Virus record (IMG/VR): IMGVR_UViG_3300042691_008527
Location: 1-64,000 of that record
DNA from: a virus
DNA length: 64,000 nt
Strand: one strand, 5' to 3'
Position numbers and translations under genes: made by a program. The notes beneath the pieces were generated by a model. The model searched no databases and was not told where the DNA came from. It was given only the letters and a program-made list of their open reading frames with translations. Below, piece after piece: positions 54,420 to 61,319 of this stretch; the first letter of the stretch is position 1; every line of letters begins with the position of its first letter.

Positions 54420-55981
54420 TGATAACTAATACTGGTAAAGAGATTATTGCAAAATATCTTTTGGGCACTGCCCCAGCCTATGCATCTTATATTGCGTTGG
54501 GCTGTGGTGCCAAACCTAGGCCTGCCGCTACAACAATATCTAGCATAAGCTCTGCCTCAACTACATTCACTGTTGGAGGCGGCGGCAATACTGATGCTCT
54601 TTGGGTCGGTGCAAAAATAACAAAGACTAGCGGCACAGGAACACTAAATACATCTGGAGACACTATTGTTACAGCAGTTAATAGTTCTACAACCTTTACA
54701 GTTAATCTTGCCCCATCTGTAGCCCTTTCTGGTGCAACAATTTCAATAATGGCAGACCCATCCACTGAAGTATTAGATTTTGAAATGTTTAGAATTCCTA
54801 TTACTTCTCAAGGATATATTAATGATAGTGGAATCAACAAAATAGTTTTAACTGCAGAGTTACCAACAGAAGAAAGATATGAAATTACTGAAGTTGGTAT
54901 TTTTTCTGCTGGATCAAATTCGCTTGCTGGTGCACAGGATAGCCGAGTAATATATTCTTTCTCGGGGGATGAAAACTGGGAGTATCATGGCCCTGGATCT
55001 GCAATAGATATTCCAACTGTCTTGGCTCCACTAGATTCTGCAAATGATGATGTCATTGACGTTACATATCCAGTATTTGAGACAAATGCAGATAATAGAA
55101 CTTTTAGTTCTCAAGATAGAATAGACAGATATGAAGAGCCAAGATTTTTAAATAATACAATTATCATGATTGGTAATAACTCAAATCTAGGTAAGTCAGT
55201 ATCAGTAACAAATGCAGCAGGAACTGGAGCTGTAGTTACATATACAACTGCTCTACCACATACATTAGTTCCAGGAGATACAATCACAGTAACTGGAGTA
55301 AATCCATCCGCATACAATCTTACTGGTGTAACTGTTGCAACTACCCCAACAAATACAACCTTTACTGTAAACAATGCAGCTACTGGAGCATATGTGTCTG
55401 GGGGCAGCATTGCCACTACACATCTTATAGTTAATAGCGGCTCCTATCATATTCACTTGACTGGTGCAAATGTTAATTTTGATAGAAATTCCCCATCTGA
55501 TCTTATGAAGCTTGCATTTTCTGTTATCAATAAAGATGGGGATAGCCTAGATGTTCCAGATACAGTAAGAATATTATTAGATTTTGCATCAACAGATGTT
55601 GCTGGAACTGGTGAGTTTGCTAGATTTGAAGTAGATATTACAAATGGTACTGGTGTTGGACAATATGATTTAGAAAGTAATAGATATGTGGTTATTGAAA
55701 AACAACTTCAGGAACTATATAAAAGCTCAGGATTTACTTGGGAAGCAGTTGATGTTGTAAAAATTTATGCTTGTGTTATTGATGGCGGATCTCCATCATC
55801 AAATTTCTATGTAGCATTAGACGCAATCAGATTAGATAATGTTGGAACTCCAAACCCACTATATGGAATGACTGGGTATTCAATTGTTCAAGACTCCATT
55901 AATACAATTCCACAACCAGTTGTTAAGTTGTCAAACACTACAAACTTTATTGAATTTAGATTTGGGTTAGAGGTTTCATAA
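54419..55981 (+). CDS. Minor tail protein with inserted beta-domains (520 aa)
   Basis: MITNTGKEIIAKYLLGTAPA followed by YASYIALGCGAKP is the opening of a known actinophage tail-tip family. It is split by a first beta-domain (about 40-115) and a second (about 260-345, ending NAATGAYVSGGSIATT) that also occurs in 29017-32895. The C-terminal DLESNRYVVIEKQLQELYKS to FIEFRFGLEV completes the parent fold. Insertions suggest domain shuffling. Start overlaps the upstream stop. Confidence 0.75.
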   Translation: MITNTGKEIIAKYLLGTAPAYASYIALGCGAKPRPAATTISSISSASTTFTVGGGGNTDALWVGAKITKTSGTGTLNTSGDTIVTAVNSSTTFTVNLAPSVALSGATISIMADPSTEVLDFEMFRIPITSQGYINDSGINKIVLTAELPTEERYEITEVGIFSAGSNSLAGAQDSRVIYSFSGDENWEYHGPGSAIDIPTVLAPLDSANDDVIDVTYPVFETNADNRTFSSQDRIDRYEEPRFLNNTIIMIGNNSNLGKSVSVTNAAGTGAVVTYTTALPHTLVPGDTITVTGVNPSAYNLTGVTVATTPTNTTFTVNNAATGAYVSGGSIATTHLIVNSGSYHIHLTGANVNFDRNSPSDLMKLAFSVINKDGDSLDVPDTVRILLDFASTDVAGTGEFARFEVDITNGTGVGQYDLESNRYVVIEKQLQELYKSSGFTWEAVDVVKIYACVIDGGSPSSNFYVALDAIRLDNVGTPNPLYGMTGYSIVQDSINTIPQPVVKLSNTTNFIEFRFGLEVS

Positions 55982-56538
55982 TGGCTGATGCAGGAATAAA
56001 AAAGGTAACAATTGCTCCACAATCTTTGCCTTATGTAGATATAGATTCTAATGGTTTATTTTATAATATTAGATATAGAGTTATTTCTGAAGATAGAAAC
56101 CGAATTTCACACTGGTCAAAAGTATATCGTGTAGATATGCCCTCAACAACAGACGCAGATCTTCCATATACAACAGATGAAAGAATACATGTTAATAAAG
56201 TGGGTTCAACACCAAAAACTGTTATAGTAACATGGTCGCATCCGCTAGAATCTGGACTTAATCCAGACCCAGTAAAAGCACAACTAGAAAGAATATTTGA
56301 TGAAACAATTGCTTATGATGTTTGGATTAGATGGTCTACATTAAATACTCCAGATCCAAATAATCCAGCTAACTGGGCAACAGATTGGACATATTTTTCT
56401 ACTGTATCTGCTGATACATTTTCTATCTTTGTTCCAACAGGATATAATGCAATCGGGGTAGCTATACAACTTCCTACTGTAGAAAAAACTAGAGATGTTA
56501 GACTTACTCTTTTTCAAACCCAGGGGAATAACTTATAA
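55981..56538 (+). CDS. Minor tail protein (185 aa)
   Basis: IKKVTIAPQSLPYVDIDSNG, YNIRYRVISEDRNRISHWSK and VIVTWSHPLESGLNP: looks like a fibronectin-type-III-like domain (R-Y-R-V-x-S-E-D...S-x-W-S). Start overlaps the upstream stop (TAATG). Probably exposed at the tail tip. Confidence 0.7.
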   Translation: MADAGIKKVTIAPQSLPYVDIDSNGLFYNIRYRVISEDRNRISHWSKVYRVDMPSTTDADLPYTTDERIHVNKVGSTPKTVIVTWSHPLESGLNPDPVKAQLERIFDETIAYDVWIRWSTLNTPDPNNPANWATDWTYFSTVSADTFSIFVPTGYNAIGVAIQLPTVEKTRDVRLTLFQTQGNNL

Positions 56539-56547
56539 AGGAGAATC

Positions 56548-56991
56548 ATGGCTAAAGTACCACTACCAGAACGAGGACAACCACTTGATGTTAGTTATAT
56601 TTATCAAGTAACAAATGCACTAAATCAGTTATCTGATCAAGTATCAAATGCTACTTATAACTATACAACTATCGATACAGTATCTGCTGGCAAGCAAAAT
56701 GTTAAAACTTCTGAAGCTAGAATGATCGGTGGATTTGTTACTGTTGCAAGTAATGCAACTGTTTCAGCATCTAGCACTAAAACTTTTAATTATACATTTC
56801 CAGCAGATTTTAAATATACCCCAATTGTGACGGCTTCACCAATTAATAGTGGAAAAACTGCTGCTGGAGAAAATGTATCAGTTGTATTAACAGATGTTAC
56901 AAGATCAAATGTAAGTGGCCTGGTTAGGTTCAACGCATCTGGTGATGTATCAATAGTTGTAAACCTGATTATCATAGGTATCCCTAACTAA
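56548..56991 (+). CDS. Tail-tip protein (147 aa)
   Basis: MAKVPLPERGQPLDVSYIYQ, VTNALNQLSDQVS (helix), then a beta domain with FVTVASNATVSASSTKTFNY and VVLTDVTRSNVSGLVRFNAS and VVNLIIIGIPN at the end. The P-x-x-G-Q-P-L-D-V-x-Y-I-Y opening is common in actinophage tail-tip genes. AAAGGAGAATC precedes the start. Confidence 0.75.
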   Translation: MAKVPLPERGQPLDVSYIYQVTNALNQLSDQVSNATYNYTTIDTVSAGKQNVKTSEARMIGGFVTVASNATVSASSTKTFNYTFPADFKYTPIVTASPINSGKTAAGENVSVVLTDVTRSNVSGLVRFNASGDVSIVVNLIIIGIPN

Positions 56992-57003
56992 TAGGAGTTT
57001 AAA

Positions 57004-57195
57004 TTGATTACTTGTAATAAATGCAAAAAACGCATGTTTGTTGATAGGCAGTATAGTTCTATTCAGCACCTTGAAATTTTTTGCATTTGCTGCGGATCTC
57101 GTAGATTTTTTCATCCACCAGAGAGCTCAATGGAGGGGCTATGGCTACTTCAAAAAGAAAAGACTTTAGCGAAGAATATAATAGTGAGCCTATAG
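57004..57195 (+). CDS. Zinc-ribbon protein (63 aa), TTG start
   Basis: CNKCKKRMFVDRQYSSIQHL then CICCGSRRFFHPP: two CxxC pairs form a zinc ribbon. I recognise this small family from actinophages (M-I-T-C-N-K-C...R-M-F-V-D-R). The TTG at 57004 is the only start upstream of the first CxxC and has AGGAGTTTAAA at good distance. The 3' end overlaps the next gene by 55 bases. Possibly a transcription-linked or DNA-binding factor. Confidence 0.75.
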   Translation: MITCNKCKKRMFVDRQYSSIQHLEIFCICCGSRRFFHPPESSMEGLWLLQKEKTLAKNIIVSL

Positions 57196-57683
57196 TAAAA
57201 GGAAACAAAAAAGTTTGGTTCCTTAATGGTGATTTGGTAAGACCACATCATCATAGTAGGTCTACTGGCATGGTTACATTCTATAATATAACACAGGATA
57301 GAATGGAAACCTGTTTTATATCTGACTTTAAAAGAAATAGAGAAAAAGCATATACTGTTGGAGAAACGGCTGAACTAGTTCATAGACATAAAAAATATAT
57401 GCCAAGATTAATAAAAAGAGGGGTTATCCCACCACCAACTGGATCTCAAAAGGGTGGCAAGACTGGATGGCAAGTAAGATCATATTATTCTGAATCGCAG
57501 GTAAAAGAGATACGTGATATACTGGCTAGTCTACATATTGGTAGACCACGCAAGGACGGCCTGTTGACAAATAATATGACTCCTAATAAACAAGAGTTGA
57601 CACGTAGAATGGGCGATGGTATACTTACATATACAAAGACTGAGGATGGTAGATTTATCCCAGTTTGGAATGAAAGCATTTAA
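57141..57683 (+). CDS. Helix-turn-helix DNA-binding protein (180 aa)
   Basis: KAYTVGETAELVHRHKKYMP (about 70-89), then RLIKRGVIPPP and a wing WQVRSYYSESQVKEI: a MerR/excisionase-type winged helix-turn-helix. The N-terminal part (KKVWFLNGDLVRPHHHSRST) is a small beta domain. Start has GGAGGGGCT. Next to the replication genes, so it may regulate them or act in initiation; unproven. Confidence 0.75.
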   Translation: MATSKRKDFSEEYNSEPIVKGNKKVWFLNGDLVRPHHHSRSTGMVTFYNITQDRMETCFISDFKRNREKAYTVGETAELVHRHKKYMPRLIKRGVIPPPTGSQKGGKTGWQVRSYYSESQVKEIRDILASLHIGRPRKDGLLTNNMTPNKQELTRRMGDGILTYTKTEDGRFIPVWNESI

Positions 57684-57700
57684 TAGTACCTGGAGGGGTA

Positions 57701-57913
57701 ATGGTAGAAAAAGATACAACAAAAGTCTCAGTAACGCTTGGATATACCCTTAATTTGGGCAATTTCCAGTCTTTAAGGCTAGATCTTGGAGTGGTTGACT
57801 ATACCCGTAGTGAAGAGACAACTAACGACGCTATGGACCGTGTATACCAGTTTGTTGAAAACAAGCTGATCTCAAAAATACAAGAAGCGAAAGAACAGCT
57901 GGCTGACGAGTAA
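57701..57913 (+). CDS. Conserved small protein (70 aa)
   Basis: TKVSVTLGYTLNLGNFQSLR, LDLGVVDYTRSEETTND and a C-terminal helix VYQFVENKLISKIQEAKEQL. Beta-beta-alpha layout, seen in actinophage replication regions near DnaB genes. Shine-Dalgarno GGAGGGGTA. One-base overlap with the next gene. Function unknown. Confidence 0.75.
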   Translation: MVEKDTTKVSVTLGYTLNLGNFQSLRLDLGVVDYTRSEETTNDAMDRVYQFVENKLISKIQEAKEQLADE

Positions 57914-58221
57914 TGGCTGACCGCAAAGACCGTATGGCTTTGCTGAGCAGATACTCAAAATTTCATACCCAGCGGTATGAGGCAAAGCCTTCTCTTAATA
58001 TTAATGTAGAGCAGTGGGCTGCTGATGCACTTGTTGAGTCCTATGGACTACACGGCTGTTATGATATTTTAGAGTATTACTTTAATGTAAGCCAAAATCC
58101 TTCTTGGAATTATTTTGCATATAATGCAGAGAAGATTTTACAGGCTAAAAAAGATAAAGAGCAAGATGCTAAAGACAGGGCAGAGCGAAGGAAGATGGCT
58201 AAGGAGTGGTTGAGTGAATAA
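57913..58221 (+). CDS. Conserved helical protein before the helicase (102 aa)
   Basis: MADRKDRMALLSRYSKFHTQ, then WAADALVESYGLHGCYDILE, and a highly charged C-terminal helix KDKEQDAKDRAERRKMAKEW. Position directly upstream of the replicative helicase, with an 8-base overlap, suggests a helicase loader or partner, but no loader ATPase motif exists; inference only. Confidence 0.7.
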   Translation: MADRKDRMALLSRYSKFHTQRYEAKPSLNINVEQWAADALVESYGLHGCYDILEYYFNVSQNPSWNYFAYNAEKILQAKKDKEQDAKDRAERRKMAKEWLSE

Positions 58222-59440
58222 TACAGAGTCAAAACTAATAAGTGCTGTTCTAGAAGATAAGCAGATGCATGTATTATTACAGGCCAATGTGGATAACATC
58301 CTTAGAACTCATAGTGATATTTGGAACTTTATGCGCCGATATTTTGAGAGCAATGGTACAGTTCCTCCTAAAACTCTTGTAGTAGAAAAGTTTAGAGATT
58401 TTGTTCCTGCAGAAGATGTTGGATCTACTAAGCATCATCTAGAAGAGTTACAGTCAGAATATCTTACAGATAGCCTTAAAGATATTATTCGCAATGCTGC
58501 TACAGAAATTCAATCTGGGTCTGGCACAGAGGCATTAAATCAACTTATCACAAAAACTTCTGAGTTAAAGAAAAACACATCTGCAATTAGAGATATTGAT
58601 GCTACTGATCTAGAGTCTGCAGTTGCTTATTTTGAAGAGGTAAAGAAACAAAAAGAAGCAGGTCTTGTTGGTATAAAGACTGGACTTCCAGGATTTGATA
58701 ACTATCTTCCAGCAGGTATTATGCCAGGACAACTTGGGGTATTTTTAGCATATCCAGGAATAGGTAAATCATGGCTTGCTTTATACTTTGCAGTTCAAGC
58801 TTGGAAGCAAGGAAAATCCCCATTAATTATTTCTCTTGAAATGTCTGAAACCGAAGTTCGCAATCGTGTATTCACTATTATGGGTGAAGGCTTGTGGTCG
58901 CATAGAAAGATATCTAACGGAGATATTGAAATAGATATGTTAAAGAAATGGCATGCTGATAAATTAGAGGGCAGGCCAGAGTTTCATATTATTTCAAATG
59001 ACAATGGTGGTGAGATTACGCCATCGGTACTTCGTGGAAAGATTGATCAGTATAAGCCAGACTTTGTTATTGTTGACTATCTTCAGTTGATGTCGCCTAA
59101 TCAAAAGTCAGATAATGAAACTGTTCGTATGAAAAATTTATCTCGTGAGCTTAAGCTTATGGCTATTGGTGAAGAGGTTCCTATTATTGCTATCTCCTCT
59201 GCTACCCCAGACGATGTTACGGATCTGAGTACAGTCCCCACTCTTGGTCAAACGGCGTGGTCTAGGCAGATTGCGTATGATGCTGACTGGGTTATGGCTC
59301 TAGGTCGTAGTGCCAATAGTGACGTGATTGAGTGTGCCTTTAGAAAGAATCGTAATGGATTTATGGGAGATTTCCTAGTTCAAGTCGATTTTGACCGAGG
59401 GTATTATAGATATAAAGATTTTGAAGATAAGCAGGTATAA
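58214..59440 (+). CDS. dnaB: Replicative DNA helicase, DnaB-like (408 aa)
   Basis: Hexameric 5'-3' fork helicase. N-terminal domain 1-130 (helical). The RecA-like ATPase starts with GIKTGLPGFDNYLPAGIMPG (153-172). Walker A is AYPGIGKSW (179-187), the ISLEMSETEVRNR segment follows, Walker B is VIVDYLQLM, and an RKNRNG loop near the C-terminus (AFRKNRNGFMGDF) is typical of DnaB. GTG start overlaps the previous gene by eight bases. Shorter than host DnaB, as usual in phages. Confidence 0.93.
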   Translation: MNNTESKLISAVLEDKQMHVLLQANVDNILRTHSDIWNFMRRYFESNGTVPPKTLVVEKFRDFVPAEDVGSTKHHLEELQSEYLTDSLKDIIRNAATEIQSGSGTEALNQLITKTSELKKNTSAIRDIDATDLESAVAYFEEVKKQKEAGLVGIKTGLPGFDNYLPAGIMPGQLGVFLAYPGIGKSWLALYFAVQAWKQGKSPLIISLEMSETEVRNRVFTIMGEGLWSHRKISNGDIEIDMLKKWHADKLEGRPEFHIISNDNGGEITPSVLRGKIDQYKPDFVIVDYLQLMSPNQKSDNETVRMKNLSRELKLMAIGEEVPIIAISSATPDDVTDLSTVPTLGQTAWSRQIAYDADWVMALGRSANSDVIECAFRKNRNGFMGDFLVQVDFDRGYYRYKDFEDKQV

Positions 59441-59441
59441 T
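59436..59441 (+). promoter_or_regulatory. -10 box TATAAT overlapping the helicase stop
   Basis: TATAAT is followed after five bases by GTG 59447. It could produce an almost leaderless transcript; lacks the TG extension of the main class. Confidence 0.45.
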
Positions 59442-59446
59442 ATTAT

Positions 59447-59773
59447 GTGCGACAATTTCATCATAAACCAATTAAAAGGGTACACCTTAGCGGTGAGATT
59501 TTTGATGAAGCAGCCATCCCTAGACTTAAAAACGAATACATAAGACTTTTATGTTTTCAAATGAAATCGTCTGGCTATGTGATAAGACTTGACATAGAAC
59601 CAGACTTTACAATAGAATATATAGAAGAAAAGAATATATTTAAGTTTAAACTATCAGTATATGGCGTTTATGTAGGGAGAAAGAGTAGCGAATGGATATT
59701 AGGGATAGACGGAACAAAAGTGATATCTATACAAAAGAGCAGATCAAGAGAGTACTCACAGGAGCAGGTATAG
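59447..59773 (+). CDS. Conserved hypothetical protein between helicase and primase (108 aa), GTG start
   Basis: MRQFHHKPIKRVHLSGEIFD then a helix YIRLLCFQMKSSGYVIRLDI and a beta hairpin (YIEEKNIFKFKLSVYGVYVG). The last 82 bases overlap the start of the primase gene. Small proteins at this position occur in related actinophage replication modules; function unknown. Shine-Dalgarno absent, TATAAT close upstream. Confidence 0.7.
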   Translation: MRQFHHKPIKRVHLSGEIFDEAAIPRLKNEYIRLLCFQMKSSGYVIRLDIEPDFTIEYIEEKNIFKFKLSVYGVYVGRKSSEWILGIDGTKVISIQKSRSREYSQEQV

Positions 59774-60636
59774 ATATAGAGAAAGAGATAGACTCTGACT
59801 ATATTATTTTCTGCCCATTTCATCCAAATCATAGAACACCAGCTGGCGAAGTAGATAAAAGCACTGGAATGTTTTACTGTTTTTCTTGTCAAAAGATTGC
59901 TGATATCATAGAGTTTGTTATGTTTGTTTCTGGTAGATCTTATTTTGAATCTATAAGATTTATTAAAGATAAAGAGCAGAATATTGATCTAGAAAAGCAA
60001 ATCAACCAACAGCTTTATGTTAAGCCAGACTATATTCAGTTTGATGAACTATTAATCAAACGACTAAATACTCAGGCACTGGAATCTCCTAGGGCAACCA
60101 CATATTATCATGGTCGCAGAATTACAGAAATGTCTATCAAAAAGTTTCATCTTGGATATTCTGAAAAACAGGACATGGTAACTATACCAGTTCATTCTCC
60201 AGATGGAATGTGTGTTGGCTTTGTTGGAAGATCTATAGAAGGAAAAGATTTTAAAAATACTCCAGGCCTTCCTAAGTCAAAGGTATTGTTCAACCTACAT
60301 AGAATAAAAAATTCTGATAAGGTATACATAGTGGAATCCTCATTTGATGCTATTAGGCTAGATCAGGTCGGGCTACCAGCAATTGCTACGCTTGGTGCCA
60401 ATGTATCAAATACACAAACTGAATTGTTAAAAAAATATTTTAATAACATTATTGTTATAGCTGATAATGATGAAGCTGGTAACAACATGAAACAACGAAT
60501 ATCTGATAAACTTGGTTCAAGGGTATCAGTAATCGAAATTGATCCAAAGTATAAAGACATTGGTGATATGGAAGATGAAGCAATAAAGAAGCTAGAGTAT
60601 AGGTTTGACAACTCAATCATAGCTATGCTAAAATAG
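59692..60636 (+). CDS. dnaG: DNA primase, DnaG-like (314 aa)
   Basis: Makes RNA primers. The CHC2-type zinc domain has C41-x2-H44 (CPFH) and C63-x2-C66 (FYCFSCQ). The TOPRIM domain has VYIVESSFDAIRL (catalytic E215) and VIADNDEAG (D258, D260). GFVGRSIEGKDFKNTPG (about 176-192) matches the RNAP-core segment of DnaG. Shorter than bacterial DnaG and lacking a helicase-binding C-terminal domain. Start ATG 59692 has AGGGAG about 12 bases upstream. Confidence 0.93.
   Translation: MDIRDRRNKSDIYTKEQIKRVLTGAGIDIEKEIDSDYIIFCPFHPNHRTPAGEVDKSTGMFYCFSCQKIADIIEFVMFVSGRSYFESIRFIKDKEQNIDLEKQINQQLYVKPDYIQFDELLIKRLNTQALESPRATTYYHGRRITEMSIKKFHLGYSEKQDMVTIPVHSPDGMCVGFVGRSIEGKDFKNTPGLPKSKVLFNLHRIKNSDKVYIVESSFDAIRLDQVGLPAIATLGANVSNTQTELLKKYFNNIIVIADNDEAGNNMKQRISDKLGSRVSVIEIDPKYKDIGDMEDEAIKKLEYRFDNSIIAMLK
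60626..60634 (+). promoter_or_regulatory. Extended -10 promoter TGCTAAAAT for the ssDNA-binding protein
   Basis: Lies in the 3' end of the primase gene; predicted leader about 22 nt with GAGGAGAAAA before ATG 60663. Confidence 0.5.
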
Positions 60637-60662
60637 AAAAACAGAAACAAGAGGAGAAAAAC

Positions 60663-61316
60663 ATGAGCGTAATTAAGGGACTAAAGAATATTAATACCCT
60701 GCTCGACAAGTCAAAGGTAGAATCATCAGGAATCAAAGTTCGTTGGGTAAAGCTTGCCGACGGACAATCAGCAAAGATTCGTTTCATTGAGGAGTTGGAT
60801 TCAGATTCAGCACACTACAATGAGATTCGTGGTCTTGCTGCAGTAATCTCAGAGCATGTAAATCCAAAGGATTACAAGCGTCGTGCTGCATGCACAATGG
60901 AATCTATGGGTCGTTGCTTTGGTTGTGAAATGGCACGTAAAGAACCAAAGAGTGGCTGGAGAGCAAGACTTCGATTCTATTGCAACGTACTAGTTGATGA
61001 TGGTCTAGAAGATCCATATGTTGCAGTATGGTCTCAGGGTATCAGCAAGCAGTCTGCATTTAATACAATTCGTGAATACGCATTAGAAACTGGAAGTGTT
61101 TCTAACCTTCAGTGGAAGCTAAAGCGTAATGGTCAGGGAACTGAGACTAACTATACCCTCATCCCAACTGCACCAGATGCAGAACCATATAAGTGGGATG
61201 GCATTGAGCCATACAATCTAGATAAGGTTGTTCGTGAAGTACCGTATCCAGAGCAAGAAGCATTTTACTTCGGCTTTGATACGCCTTCTACTACTGCTAC
61301 CAATACAGACTGGTAG
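60663..61316 (+). CDS. Single-stranded DNA-binding protein candidate (217 aa)
   Basis: VRWVKLADGQSAKIRFIEEL, a cysteine-containing region CTMESMGRCFGCEMARKEPK that could hold one zinc, then RARLRFYCNVLVDDGLEDPY and YALETGSVSNLQWKLKRNGQ, an arrangement seen in phage gp32-like SSBs and in actinophage replication modules between primase and polymerase. An acidic/aromatic C-terminus (ATNTDW) fits SSB tails. Codons are GC-richer than neighbours, indicating high expression. Four bases before the polymerase gene. Confidence 0.75.
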   Translation: MSVIKGLKNINTLLDKSKVESSGIKVRWVKLADGQSAKIRFIEELDSDSAHYNEIRGLAAVISEHVNPKDYKRRAACTMESMGRCFGCEMARKEPKSGWRARLRFYCNVLVDDGLEDPYVAVWSQGISKQSAFNTIREYALETGSVSNLQWKLKRNGQGTETNYTLIPTAPDAEPYKWDGIEPYNLDKVVREVPYPEQEAFYFGFDTPSTTATNTDW

Positions 61317-61319
61317 TAG

